DNA of 64,000 bases from Panopea generosa (GCA_029582155.1 CM055895.1:62163078-62227077), one strand, 5' to 3'. Positions 11,836 to 24,450 are shown, counted from the first letter of the stretch. The notes: generated from the sequence alone by a model not told the origin. Numbers and translations: made by a program.

Positions 11836-12236
11836 TCGATCTAGCACCAAAACAAACAAATATTCTCTATGTACATTATTTGTGTGCAATCCTGAGGTCA
11901 ATAGAACGTTCTGTATGTTGGTATCTGTACTTTATTTTATCAATATCAGTTACTCAGCTACTGAAGTTTCACACCTTATTTATTCAGATATTGGATTTCG
12001 TATATGTGCTAAAAATACTATATTTGCTTAAAACAACACCTGTGCCGCATAAATAAGTTATTATAAAAGTTAGAACTACATAAATTGTAATCTTATTTAT
12101 GATATGGCAGGGTATTACCAAACTAAAGTAAATGTAAAGTATCACGTTATTACATTTCGTATTATTGCACAGAAAATTATATTTAAAACACATGTGGCAA
12201 ACAAATCAGCTATTAAAAAGATGTTCTTATAGTTAA

Positions 12237-12410
12237 AACTAATTTATGTTAGCTCAATCGCGAAGAAAGCCTAAAGTTTATATATATTTTGAACCAGCTT
12301 CCTGGGTGTTTTTATTTTTAAGAGGCATCGTGTCGAGCCAGAGATCGAGCCCGTAACATCTGCCATGAGCGCTTAACACTCTATCTGCTTCACTACCGCA
12401 CCGCTATAGT
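12237..12410 (-). mobile_element. tRNA-derived SINE, family B, minus strand
   Basis: On the minus strand a tRNA-like head (AGCAGATAGAGTGTTAAGCG; B box GGGCTCGATCTC) is followed by CGACACGATGCCTCTTAAAA and an end block TTCGCGATTGAGCTAACATA. The same layout appears at 24270-24450. This copy is the more diverged of the two. Confidence 0.8.
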
Positions 12411-12798
12411 TACTACTTTATAAAACAGGCTCATTTACGGTATGACAAGGTATTACCGAACTAAATAAAGTAGTTAAATACTGACTTGGCTAGTGTATTT
12501 ATTACTTTAATCTGCTGAAGTAGACTGGTTTATGTTTTGTATCATTTACTAAATCAATCTCAAACACTACATTTTGTCTTGGTCTGACAGTTATCAGAAA
12601 ATTTATGTGACAGCTGTAAGGTCTTGTAGGACATTATACCAATGCTTGTTTCGATTTCGTCTTGTATTTTGCAAATAACTGTGGTAAATGAAGATGAAAA
12701 AAATATATATACTTTTGTACTGATAAACAATTTGACTTAGCTATTATTCTAGTTACTAGTACCAGTTTGCAGGATTAAATGAATATAACATTTACATT
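12411..12798. other. AT-rich stretch, nothing recognised
   Basis: No feature was seen between the two SINEs flanking this stretch. Confidence 0.35.
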
Positions 12799-13045
12799 TT
12801 TCAAAGGGGTTTAACGCCATTTTCAACACAGTTTAGGTAATATATGGCACATTCAGTTTTATGAGTTGAGGAAGACCTCAGAATATATCTGAGTAGAACC
12901 ACCATCCTTCCTCAAGTACAATGTAACTGGTAAACTTTCTCATTTAAAGTTTTTGAAGCTGGTTGGACTCGAATCTACGACCTGAGTGTTGAGAGATAGG
13001 TGATCTAAAGACGGCGCCTTTGACCATCCAGCTGCGGAGGAGTCA
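12799..13045 (-). mobile_element. tRNA-Leu-like SINE, family D, minus strand
   Basis: The minus-strand head reads CCGCAGCTGGATGGTCAAAG then GCGCCGTCTTTAGATCACC and GGTCGTAGATTCGAGTCC, which has a tRNA-Leu-like layout with an extended variable arm. The body contains GTGGTTCTACTCAGATATAT, then AACTGAATGTGCCATATA and GGCGTTAAA at the 3' end. The same family is the insertion site of the LTR element at 37.5 kb. Confidence 0.83.
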
Positions 13046-13304
13046 CCCCCTCCACCAACCCACACAAACATAAATTACACAGGTAAAGCATGTTGGTGAC
13101 AATGACTAGAGGGACATATCATATATAATGTTGATTTTTTGTTGTTAAAAAAACAGGTTTATCGATGAAGGTTTTAAGCGTCATAATGTTTGAATGTTGT
13201 TCTTATGATTACAATGATACAAAACTATGCTTTATCACATCGTAGACAAATTATGCTCCAGTCACTTTAATTAATTTATTAAAACATTCCGAAATGTTCA
13301 TCTA

Positions 13305-14222
13305 CACCTCTTGATTTTAAGTTAATATAGGAAATATTAACGATTGGACAATCTATTTTACCATATTTATTCCGGGGAAATCATTTTACCTTAAATATTC
13401 CAGGGAAATCATCTCATCCAAGTAAATATAGGAAATATAAACGCTTGAACAATCTCTATTACCTTATATATTCAGGGAAATCTATTTTACCTTATATATT
13501 TTAGGGAAATCTATTTTACCTAATATATTCGAAATCTATTTTACCTTATATATTCCAGGGAAATCTATTTTACCATATATATTCCGGGGAAATCTATTTT
13601 ACCATATATATTCCAGGGAAATCTATTTTACCATATATATTCCAGGGAAATCTATTTTACCATATATATTCCGGGGAAATATATTTTACCTTATATATTC
13701 CAGGGAAATAATCTCATCCAAGTAATTATAGGAAATATAAACGCTTGAACAATCTCTATTACGTTATATATTCCAGGGAAATCTATTTTACCTTATATAT
13801 TCCAGGGAAATTTATTTTACCTTATGTATTCCAGAGAAATCTATGTTACATTATATATTCAAGGAAAATCATCTCATCTAAGTTAATATAGGAAATATAA
13901 ATGCTTGAAAAATCTATTTTACCTTACATACTCCAGGAAAATCTAGTTTACCTAATATATTCGAAATCTATTTTACCTTATATATTCCAGGGAAATCTAT
14001 TTTATTTTATGTATTCCAGAAAAATCTATTTTACATTATAAATTCCAGGAAAATTATCTCATCCAAGTTAATATAGGAAATATAAATGCTTGAACAATCT
14101 AATTTACCTTACATATTCCAGGAAAATCTAGTTTACCTAATATATTCGAAATCTATTTTACCTTATATATTCCAGGGAAATCTATTTTACCATATATATT
14201 CCAGGGAAATCATCTCATCCAA
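13305..14222 (+). repeat. 29-bp satellite with higher-order structure
   Basis: The base unit is TTCCAGGGAAATCTATTTTACC plus WTATATA, 29 bp. Runs of it are punctuated by a separate block of about 50-60 bp (ATCTCATCCAAGTTAATATA, then GGAAATATAAACGCTTGAAC). That block occurs near 13310, 13410, 13710, 13870 and 14050, marking larger repeated segments. Truncated units (ATATATTCGAAATC) also recur, at about 13522, 13960 and 14143. Confidence 0.93.
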
Positions 14223-14324
14223 TTAAAACACCTTCTTCCATTAAAAATTCTGTGTATACTGAGGTGTCACCTACATTACACAGACACGTTTTTCAATAAC
14301 CGAAGGTAATCTTTAATACAATAA

Positions 14325-14485
14325 ACTACAGTAAAACCTGAGTTAGCGGTCACCTGTATTCAGCAGCCACTGACCTTAAGCAGCCACATTTGCTATTTCC
14401 CGTTTCTATGCTTTACTATAAAATTAACATGTATTGTCGCCTGAAACTGCCACATTTGCTCCTTCCTTGATCTGGATGCTTAAGA
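14325..14485 (+). repeat. dispersed repeat with degenerate direct sub-repeats
   Basis: ACAGTAAAACCTGAGTTAGC is followed by imperfect copies of a GCGGTCACCTGTATTCAG / GCAGCCAC.TGACCTTAAG motif, then GCCACATTTGCT twice. It resembles a widespread invertebrate repeat with alternating GCGGCCACCT units, but I cannot assign a family without a library. Confidence 0.4.
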
Positions 14486-15954
14486 GAGGTTTGCCTGTAT
14501 TTAGGTTTATGTCGAACTCTAATAAAGCCTTGTTGATTGCATCTTTTATGCTTAATTAAGTGAAATATTCAGAAACAAGATGATAGTTGTAATAGCAGAT
14601 TTCAAACCGTCGCTTATTGCGAATACTAATAGTGAATAGTGTTTAACAATGAATGACAGAGGAAAAGTGTTTTTAACCTGATATACCCAGTCAGTAACAA
14701 TACACTAAAGGTTGCAACCATTACTGTAACAAAATCAATTTTAAGTACACTAAGGATCATAACATCAACCAATACATACTCTAAGGGACGATATGTTACA
14801 TATCGTTGCAATATGTAACGAAATTTCGGAAATCATCTTCTTTATAATATATCTACAAAGTGTAGCTAATCACACGATATATACAATTTATTTGGTTGAT
14901 ACATGTTACGTGATGTTTATTCCGCTGCCTCGAAACGGGGGTAGGGTATAGTGCTACCCGCGTCCGTCGTACCGTTATTCCGTACGTCACGATTTTCAGA
15001 TCAAGGTCAATGTCACCGTAACTTAAATTAGAAAAGCGCCACCACACAGAGAAAGCATAGTTTTAGAACCAACATTAAAACTAGAGCACTGACAGGGCAG
15101 TAAGAGCGTCGTAGTTTAACCGTATATTCCCTTGGCATTGGTGATAGGAATTAATTCTGCTCCAATGGGCTTTCAAGAGGAATTGAACATCTGAGAAAAA
15201 GAGACAACAACTGATGAGTGACAATTAAAAGTGTTTATACATAATTATTGTTCTAATTTTGGTGAAAGGTAGCTTGACCTCTTGCTTCCTAAATCCCGAC
15301 CCCAAGCGATATGAGCACATATTCTATTAATTTTGCAGTAACAATGCTCTTGACATAATATTAAATGTAATATTAAAAATAATTCCACCAACATTTTGTC
15401 TTCTATGTTTTGTGTGTAAATTCGATACACCACCTGCCTATTGGAAGCACTACGCATCAGAACAGACGGACGGAAAGGACGGACTAACATGGGTAACACC
15501 ATATGCCATTTTATAGCAGGGACATATACCTATCTAGTTCGAAAAAAATTAGCTTTATACACAAATGTCAATACATGTAGAGACACACGCTTAGTGTTAC
15601 ATGATACACTAAGATCGCAACCGCATAACCTAGTGTAACACTAAGGGTCGTTAACACAACCCTTTGTGTAAGAAAACCAATAAGAGTTGCGGGTTCAACA
15701 ACAGTACATAGAAACCATTGGAGGTTTTAAAAACAACCAACTTGTTTTACATTTGCTTCAGATAAGCGCAACTAGTCACTGAGTGAACATCCTGATTCTT
15801 AGATACCTGAAATAATAATAGCACTGAGTTAAAGTAAAAGCAACCTTTATACGACAACCACAAACCATGCAATACTTCCGTTGAAGAAGAAGTTTATTCC
15901 AAAACCTGATATCTCCCAAATCAGGTCTATTAACCACCAATTAAAGAAGCAGAG
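14486..15954. other. mostly unrecognised; one repeat scrap
   Basis: A short inverted repeat, GTTACATAT-CGTTGCA-ATATGTAAC, lies at 14795-14819. AGATCAAGGTCAATGTCACC at about 14999 followed by GTAACTTAAATTAGAAAA looks like part of a dispersed repeat. Open frames on both strands (for example 15245-15502 minus and 15441-15638 plus) overlap each other and lack domains. Confidence 0.35.
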
Positions 15955-16110
15955 AGTTCTATGACTGTCCCACAATTCATAGCAATTGAACGCTTACTAA
16001 ATTATGACGTCATTCACACTTTCCTTGAAGCAACTGACCAATCAGCGTGCTCGTAACAATTGCTATTTATTGGACCCAATCGGGGTTCGTTCTGCAGACT
16101 AGTTGCAGAA
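15955..16110 (+). repeat. CRE/CCAAT-bearing dispersed repeat, best-preserved copy
   Basis: This copy contains CCCACAATTCATAGC, a full cAMP-response-element palindrome TGACGTCA (16005-16012), a CCAAT box in GACCAATCAGCGTGCTC (16038-16042), then TATTTATTGGACCCAATCGG. Related copies are at 46556-46725 (plus) and 1292-1430 (minus). The spacing resembles a small pol II promoter, possibly an element promoter. That reading is inference from motifs only. Confidence 0.65.
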
Positions 16111-16894
16111 TTCAATAGTATCTACAAAAATAGTCCATTGGAAGCACAGGACGCAGTCAAGAAGAACAAACAGAAGACTCAGTGTTACTGAGTATGTTCA
16201 TGAGAGGGAATAAGCTATGCAAAGAAACTGCTAAAGCTGTTACCTATTTTCGGCCAATTCTGACTGTTGGAGTATAAGGTGTTGGCTTTGAACAATTATA
16301 AGTTTTTAATAGATGGAGTAAATTATAATCGACACCCAAAGCAAGTAAAAGCTTATTCTGAAAGAGTTGGCAATATCTGTTCAGTAAAAACGACTTTTTC
16401 GCATGGCTGTGTAAGCTTAAGTATAAACTAGCTATGACTCCTGTACAATTCATTTTCACACTTCTAGCAACATAATTCTGTTCGTGAGCATAAGCGATGT
16501 CTGCAAACTCATGACAATGACGCTAATACATATAGGATGATGTATAGCTGATTTAATACAGGGAAATGACCACTTGATTCAGCAGACGTTTCGTAACAAG
16601 TTTGTGTCTCATTTTGTATCATTATGGACGGCATAAGCTACAAGTGTCTGACTTTAGACAACTATCTCCAAACCTGTATAAAGCGTTGATCAAATAAATG
16701 TACAGTCATTCACTTATAAAGCTAGAACATGTTATTTTGAATGTAAGGTCTGTGCAATGGAATTGTAAAAGTGCTTGCAATATAGTCAATGGTTAGATTT
16801 AAGTACGGGCTTGATTGCTTGTTGATGATTAATACTGAGATGACAAAATACGTATATTGCTTCCATTATATTCAAATAAGGATGCAGTACAAAG
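16111..16894. other. AT-rich stretch, nothing recognised
   Basis: No coding, RNA or repeat feature could be supported here. Confidence 0.35.
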
Positions 16895-17140
16895 CTGGGC
16901 TGCGTTTCACAAAAAAACTTACGACAAAAATCGTCGTAAACGTAAACCAACAATTATTCATTATATTTTTAATTTCCATCCAAATGAAGTCAAGTTGGCG
17001 GAAATCATGTAGAAAGTTACATATTTTCTTAAAATAAATCATTTCAAATATTGATCAAAATTTGAACACACAACGGAGAAATTGTCAAATTGATTTACGT
17101 CGATTTTTTATCGTAAGTTATTTTGTGAAACGCTGCCCAG
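16895..17140. mobile_element. MITE with terminal inverted repeats of about 28 bp
   Basis: The left end CTGGGCTGCGTTTCACAAAA continuing AAAACTTACGA is matched at the right end by its reverse complement (TCGTAAGTTATTTTGTGAAA then CGCTGCCCAG). Only a few mismatches separate the arms. The 246-bp element has no coding potential. No clear target duplication flanks it, so superfamily assignment is not possible from here. Confidence 0.85.
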
Positions 17141-17819
17141 GTTTAAATGAAGGTGAACCATTTTGTATTATAAATGATTGAAACAAATTTTGTTTTAAAA
17201 AAGCAGATACATCACTCGTTCGATCTACTCTCGTAAAACACGCTTAAATAAAACTACCTGTATTGACTATTTCTATGTGATGATAAACGTGTAACACTAT
17301 ATTAAATGCATGGTAACTACGTGTGTTATTTGCCTTTCTTGCTTGACATCAAACACTTTTCGAGTACCATTTAAAGTTTTCATTGTGGAATATTTACATA
17401 TCGATGATTCATTTAGATACGTATTACTAGACTAGTGGAGCTATTATCATATTATGTTTTATTACACGTCTGATATGACTTTATAGTAATTTGTACCTTG
17501 TATTTTCAAGATTTTCTCATATTCTTTATATCTTTGAAACGCCCTTTCAGTTACAGTCTTGTTTCGGTATTGCATGTGTAGTTAATATATCTATCCATTC
17601 ACTATCGATATTAGTGTGTACAGATCAACATATTTATTGCTTTGACACATTTCTTCTACGCGAATTATTACGTTCGATGGAAATAAATGTTAAGTAATTA
17701 GATTAAGTAAATGGTAAAAATAATAAATCCGACTTTGTCTATTAAAGGCCATGCCACAGTTTCTACGTACTATATTTTGTACTTTCTAAATATAACACAC
17801 CATGTATAATTAAGGATGG
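17141..17819. other. AT-rich stretch, nothing recognised
   Basis: Short AT-biased open frames only (for example 17491-17697), without any recognisable domain. Confidence 0.35.
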
Positions 17820-17945
17820 TTACTAATCGGTTATATTAATTGACCCACGATGACAATTTATCTGAGTTATTATACAATGTTGTTACATTGTCATGTATAC
17901 CATGAATTGAGTGCATAAACTATTGAATTGAAATTGAATTGTTAC
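17820..17945 (+). mobile_element. probable LINE 3' tail fragment
   Basis: TGAATTGAGTGCATAAACTA followed by ATTGAATTGAAATTGAATTG resembles the 3' UTR end and short tandem tail of a CR1-type LINE. There is no coding sequence, and only the tail-like repeat supports the call. Confidence 0.45.
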
Positions 17946-19739
17946 TGTTGTATGAAGAAATGTCCATGTATAAAGTAAAACAGACTTAATTGATCGTTTT
18001 TTTTTCCAAGTACACGTGTATGTTTTGTTATATGCTCTCTGTCATTACTTTTTTCAAGATACATGTAGTATCTAATTATAAATTATAAGTCACCTCAATG
18101 CTAGTAACAATATACTTAATAAATGTATCTATTTTCCATTTATGCCAAACCCCAATAATGTCACAGACACATGGTCAATTGTGACAATTTAATTCCTTTG
18201 GCCGAACAATCTAATGAGTAGTACACAGATAAGAACTTTTATGTAAATGTATGTGTCTATGAAATAATCTATAGTATTCTCTTTCGACGACTTTATGCAC
18301 GGTAAAGTTTGTGCATATTTGTTGACAACATTCCTGATAATATCAAAAGACATACGCTATACATTTTAAATTATTTAATTAACATTCGTTTTCAATAATG
18401 TACCAACAAACCGAACTATACAAAACAACACATATATAATATGTTAATAATGTCGAAGCCATTAGAACACATACATTTCCTACATATCAACCGGAAAAAA
18501 ATAATATATGAGATAATACACCAGCTACAAATGTAAACACCAGTATAGACGGGAACAAGGATTTCTCGATATATTCATTGGCGTGTTGTCGTTATCTCTA
18601 TGTTTTATTTCAACAAAACAATCCAAAATATGTAACATGCTTTGGTGTTCGCAGTGTAAAATATGTTTTGTCGTTACTCCAATTAACATGAAACTTGAAA
18701 CTTATAAGTAATATTAAGGACATAAGTAGTGTAACCGAACCAAAATACTGACACTATGCCATTTTTATGACAGAAGGGCAATGAAATATCAATAGCTTGT
18801 AAAGTGCTTTTTGTTGTTACTATAGTATGGGTAAAAAGGGAACTGTGTTATTGCTTAAACAATGTATGTATCTAACTAGCAATCTCACGGGCTCACTGCT
18901 CACAGATTGTTTCAAATATGATTGAAATGTTTAATGTCACAAAGTGCAACTTGAATTTTCCTCAAATGTAAGAAATAATATAACACACTTGAACATTTGT
19001 TTATTTCAAACTTACATTATGACAACTTTTTGGTTTTATTTGAAATGAAACATCTAAAATAATTAACACATCTTGGTTTATCAACGTAAATAGTGTAAGT
19101 ATTTATTTTTTGATTAAATGGAAACCTAAAACTTATAGATGACATGATCCAACTAACCCTGACTAATTAAGCCACACTTCAATTATAACAAAAATACAGA
19201 TAACATTGTATATTGTATCTTTTTCAGTTTTTAAATGTTTTTTTTTGTATTAAGCGCTTATGTCTTATTGTCGCAGTATGTAACACAAGGAAAGCAGATA
19301 CCATGTTTATACAATTAATGATGAAACATGTATGTCTCATACAGGAAAGTCCATAAAACCGCTGTCCACTTAAATCTTGAAAATGAATCAATGTGTTAAA
19401 TGTGTTGTATGTTTCAACGAAATCGATTCGTTTTACACGAGGTGCTATTTTGCTAACTTGTGAATAGTTATACAAGAAACAATTTCATAAGTATTGGTAG
19501 AACCTTTTCTACGAAAATGAGATTAATGTTTTTTGACATAGCACGTGGTCTTGGTAGTGGATAAAACAGTACCAGTTGATTATATTTATAACTATTTTCT
19601 AGCTATTCTATTTGTTCAAAGTTCATTACTGATATAATTTGTAGACAAGACACATTGCCGTTTCTAACTATATTAAACTGTTGATGTAATAAATATATCA
19701 AATAAATAGCTTTGTTTTCGAATGCATTTTAGCTTTAAT
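17946..19739. other. AT-rich stretch, nothing recognised
   Basis: No tandem repeat, SINE or convincing coding frame was found. The 83-codon minus-strand frame at 19224-19475 has no recognisable features. Confidence 0.35.
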
Positions 19740-20250
19740 TCATTTAATGCATGCTTACAAAAGTCGTAAAAATACCTAAAATAAAATTTCTTGGAAGAAT
19801 TGTACATACCACCACACATTACTATTTGCATGTTAAGAAAAGTAATAAAGAGATGTACAATAAATTTTCTTGTAAGGCATCGTTCATGCACGTAACGACA
19901 TCTAAGCTTGCTTTCTTTATACCAAGAGGATCACTGCTGTATGCATGCTTGCAGGTCATAAAGAGATATAAAATAAAATATCTTATACAAGCACCAGTAG
20001 CATTATTATATGCATGTTTATAAAAGTCATTAAGAGAGGTATGATATAATGACTTTGAAGGTATCATGCATACAAACAGGAACATTTCTGTATAATAATA
20101 ATAACGATATCTGGAATTAAATATGTTGTACGGAATTTCACAACCAACAACCAACAAAAGCATTATTGTATGCATGTTTAGAAAAGTCATAAAGAGATAT
20201 ACAATGAACTTTCTTGTAAGGCATCATATGACCAACATCTAAACATGCGT
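19740..20250 (+). repeat. irregular repeat with TGCATGTTTA...GTCATAAAGAGATA units
   Basis: A module of TATGCATGTTTA, AAAAGTCATAAAGAGATA and sometimes TTTTCTTGTAAGGCATC recurs about five times (near 19745, 19828, 19938, 20008 and 20168) at uneven spacing. It keeps overlapping frames open on both strands (for example 19822-20190 minus). I attribute those to the repeat and not to a gene. Confidence 0.7.
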
Positions 20251-21837
20251 TCTTTATGTTCATATTGAATTATTTTATAGAGGTTTTCAATAATCATCAA
20301 CATCTTGTTACATTTTAAATGAAACTTAATATTAACGTCATCAATAATGGCAAAGGGTATTATAAGGTAATACCTGAAATCAACATTTTGATAAAAAGTA
20401 TAAATTGATGTTATAGAGACACTGCTTATGATAAAATTTAATTAATTATATTTTTTATGTGAAATATGCCGGTGGTTTGTGACGAGGTAGCGATTCAGAA
20501 ATAAAACAACCCCCCTCCCCGCAACCCTTACCCCCCCCCCCCCAACCCCAAACAAACCGACATTAGTTAATGTTATAATAGTGTAATACATAGAAGGCGA
20601 GAAAACACTTCTGTATGACACATATCATGATGAATTAATCAATTTAAAAAAGAAAGAAGTGACAAATTTTCAAAAGTTGGTTGAAGTCACTATCAAAAGC
20701 TTTCATTTGTTAAAAACAAAATATACTCATGACATTCCATATTATTTAGTTAATATGGGATATATAAGTGAAGGTGATAATAGATATATAGATAGGTGGT
20801 AAAAGAAATCATTTAAATGTTTGGCAAATCATGCATCACTTAAGATTGCAAAATAACTACGGTATTTATAATATAGCCATCAAAACTGACTTACACTGAT
20901 TGTCTGTAGACAGCAATTATATTTAATGAAATCATGCATATTGTTTTCAGAAAGTTTCAGGAACTATCAATAATATTAAGACTATGTTACATGACAAATC
21001 TGAAATTTTTAAATTCTCGATCTATTTAGATTTGAATATTACTCTCCCAGACCTGCATGTATTTTTAAAATTAAGGAAAAATATTCCAATTGCAATTAAC
21101 TTTCTATTATACCCAATGCGGGTCTAAGTCATTTTACTTTTTTAATTGCTCACAATTTGTCAAGAAAAGACAAACTTATTTTCAAATATTCTATGTCCAC
21201 TTTCCTAAATCTCTGTTATGGCTCTCCAGATTATTTACAACAGGCAACGGAAAGTATCTTCAGAAATGTCAAGGATCTCATAGAATCTACCCAAAGATTT
21301 GCATATTCAGCATAGTTTTACTTTGGTAAACCGGCACTTGGGGTTGCTGCTTTAACACGGTGTTTCGAATTGGATGCGCAAAAAATGTTTTTTTTTTTTT
21401 TTTCACTTATCGTTGTATACTTACTAACATCCCTTAAATAGTTTTTCATTTTTATTCACTAAATATGAAATGAACCAATGCATGTTAAACTATATTTTAC
21501 ACCTTGTTTAAAGTTTTTGGAATATTGAACATATTTTTATCATTTTTATCAGTTCATAATGTTGTCCGGAATTAATTTGTTAAATATGTATTTGAAAGTG
21601 ATTGGATTGTTAAGAATACAATTGAAAAACAATGTAAAACGTTCTGTCTTTGTTTATGATTCATGTCATATCTAGATTTTATACAATGTCCATACATGCG
21701 TTTTTAAAGTCGTAAAGTATAGTCATACCATATTATGACATCTCAATGGAGATGGATTTACATAAGCTTATCAAGCTTGTTTTCAAATCATTTCTACTTT
21801 GTACCTATGTATTCTTATGTAAAATATAATTGAATAT
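20251..21837. other. AT-rich stretch with one C-rich island, nothing else recognised
   Basis: Apart from the C-rich tract at 20504-20544, no feature was recognised. A T16-18 run is present near 21390. Confidence 0.35.
20504..20544. repeat. C-rich tract
   Basis: Runs of six, four, three and about fourteen C residues lie within 41 bp of otherwise AT-rich DNA. The complementary strand has four or more G-runs and could form a G-quadruplex. Confidence 0.85.
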
Positions 21838-22030
21838 ATATCATTACACTAACAAGGTCATTTGTATTGTTAAGCTCACTTTTTATCTAGATCGTTTCAT
21901 CTACTACTTCACTGAATATAAGAAAGTATACCTACGGGAATTATATCATTTGTTATTTTGGTCATGCCAGTGGTAAATAGACTAAATGCTGAGTATGCTT
22001 GTTAACTTAATCGCTACAGTAACGTTTAAT
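21838..22030 (+). repeat. dispersed repeat F, copy 1
   Basis: CCTACGGGAATTATATCATT, then TAAATAGACTAAATGCTGAG and a CGCTACAGTAACG end block, align with 31560-31720, 35690-35905 and 47140-47300. The upstream TTAAGCTCAC block also matches. It directly precedes the 43-bp array. Confidence 0.65.
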
Positions 22031-22607
22031 GATGTCTATCCATATACTACAAAGGCATATTAAGTAGTTGTACTTTAATCTACCTATCCACACAAAGGCA
22101 TAAAAACTATTAAGTTTTTATACTTTAATCTCTCTATCCATACAAAGGCATATTAAGTATTTGTTCTTAAATTTACCTATCAATACAAAGGCATATTAAG
22201 TATTTGTGCTTTAATCTACCTATCCATACAAAGGCATATTAAGTATTTATACTGTAATCTACCTACCCATACAAAGGCATACTGAGTATTGATACTTTAA
22301 TCTACCTATCAATACAAAGGCATATTAAGTTTTTGTACTTTAATCTACCTATCCACACAAAAGCATATTAAGTATTTATACTGTAATCTACCTACCCACA
22401 CAAAGGCATATTAAGTATTTGTACTTTCATCTACCTATCCACACAAAGGCATATTAAGTTTATGTATGTTAATCTACCTATCCACACAAAGGCATATTAA
22501 GTTTTTGTACTTTAATCTACCTATCCACACAAATGCATATCAATTTTTATACTTTAATACATCTATCCATACCAAGGCATTTTAAGTATTTATATTTTAA
22601 TCTACCA
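22031..22607 (+). repeat. 43-bp satellite, about 13 units
   Basis: The unit is TACAAAGGCATATTAAGTAT, TTGTACTTTA, ATCTACCTATCCA, repeated at an exact 43-bp spacing (for example starts at 22141 and 22184). Units vary between CATA and CACA and between TTTGT and TTTAT. Confidence 0.95.
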
Positions 22608-23489
22608 CTGGTGTTTGGGATACGAAGTATACGCTTGTAAATACAGTGATGGCCACTTAAGAAAGCCAGATAACGACAATTGTTTTACCAAGGTAGGTAG
22701 CCAAGGGATCACTTATATAGTAGTTTAGAAAGATTATTAAATAATACGAACCATTAACCTCTTTCACTTTTTCAGAAGATCGGACGCATGAATACTTAGG
22801 CCAATCAATTATTTGTGTTAGTATTGTTGATTTAATGATGAAATAGGCACATTAATATATATAAGCATTTACAGAATATGATCCGGCGAAAACAAAAAAT
22901 GATATACGAATAAAACAGTGTTTTAGTATAAAACAAAGCAATTTAAGTTGTAGGGTACTGGATTGATTACAGTTTATTACAAATAATGTTTTGTTTTGAC
23001 TTTAATCTCGCCTGATGTACATGTATATTGGTGGTCTTATAAGCACTAGTATTTCAGAAAAAGATTATATACATTTTGCATATGCTATTTTATTACATGC
23101 AAAAATATAAATACGTGTAATACTATACGTTCAACTGGAGGCATAGCACTTATTGGAAATATTCATTTAAATATTATAAACACGTTTAATATTAAGTACA
23201 GAAAAATGATAACAGGGGTCACGACCTACGGGAATCACTATAATTTATTATAATATGTTACATATTCAGTTCCCCAGATATATTAAGTCGACAAAATACG
23301 ATGGCTTCATGTTTAATGTATATTAGTTTGTTCTGTTTTCGCAACAGTTACTCTGAAATATACTGTTATATTTATGGATTCGCACTTTGATGATTTTCTA
23401 ACTGTGCCTGAACTTAACCAGAATGGTAATCATTGTGCATTGTGCCGAAAAATAAAACAACAAACATCAATACTTAGTGATGATTAAAT
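22608..23489. other. AT-rich stretch, nothing recognised
   Basis: No coding sequence or repeat family was identified. Confidence 0.35.
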
Positions 23490-23790
23490 ATTTACATTAA
23501 CTCGAAATGTACTTGCCTTTGTAAGTGTTAATGCAACCTGAATAGAAACGAACTGAGATGCAGTCGACAAACAGCATGACAACAAAGTGCGAAGAGTCAA
23601 CTAATCATCTGAACGGATTTTTATTATCTCATAACCAATGTAACCGTCATAGAATCTTCTGTTAAGTTAAACACACGTGTCACATAAATAATGGTTGGAG
23701 TGCCTTGGTTTCGCAGTAAACAATAGCGTTAACATTAAATCATTAATATTTTCTTATCTGTAATGAAGTTTATTGTAGTATATGTGACCG
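23490..23790 (+). repeat. dispersed repeat G, copy 1 (duplication anchor 1)
   Basis: AACACACGTGTCACATAAAT, then GCCTTGGTTTCGCAGTAAAC and AATAGCGTTAACATTAAA, match 51780-52060 and 52080-52250 and, more loosely, 43220-43430. The upstream part (AACCTGAATAGAAACGAA) also aligns with those copies. Confidence 0.6.
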
Positions 23791-24269
23791 TCGGTTTTAA
23801 CTTCAAACAAGACAAAATCACATTATGTATCACAATCTTTAATGTATTCCCATGACAATAACATTTTCTGAGAGAATAATAAAAAATATATTATCGCGTA
23901 TACGGTTTGATGTAAATGAAATCAACTTCTTATATATAATACAGAGATACATTAAAATTAAATTCAACGACATCTAGAACCGTTAAATTTTCATTTTATT
24001 ATTTGCATAGGTTATGTGTATTGATGCTTTGTCTCGAAAAACAGTGAAATTTATAATTTGTGCAAGAATGTGTATTTATTCTTAGTGAATCGTCTGCCAT
24101 TTTGTTACTTTGCCGCAGTTAAAACAAACGACCACATATTATTGGACAGCCAAAATAATATCCGCTCCGGGCAGAAGCTGTGAAAAACGTAACGACTCTG
24201 CAGCATTCAGAGCTTTGAGGTGTTCCAATTGTTATTTCCCAATGTAGTTAATCCATTTTAGTTTATACT

Positions 24270-24450
24270 AATTTATTTTAGCTCGATTGCGATGAAAGCT
24301 CAGAGCTTATATGAACCGCTCTCAGGTCCGTTTCTTGGGAAGAACCAGTACTGAGTGTTGTTTTATGAGAAGCATCGGGTCGACCGGGGAATCGAACTAG
24401 CAACCTCTGGCGTGAACGGCCAACACTCTATCCATTAGACTACTGCTCCG
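24270..24450 (-). mobile_element. tRNA-derived SINE, family B, minus strand
   Basis: The minus-strand head GGAGCAGTAGTCTAATGGAT then AGAGTGTTGGCC has a good A box. TAGTTCGATTCCC is the B box. The body includes CGACCCGATGCTTCTCATAA, CAGTACTGGTTCTTCCCAAG and a 3' block TTTCATCGCAATCGAGCTAA ending in AATAAA-like sequence. A sister copy is at 12237-12410. Confidence 0.85.

Noticed and set aside
19822..20190. 122-codon minus-strand frame
   Set aside because: It coincides with an irregular repeat that also keeps the plus strand open (19751-20023), so it is likely a repeat artefact.
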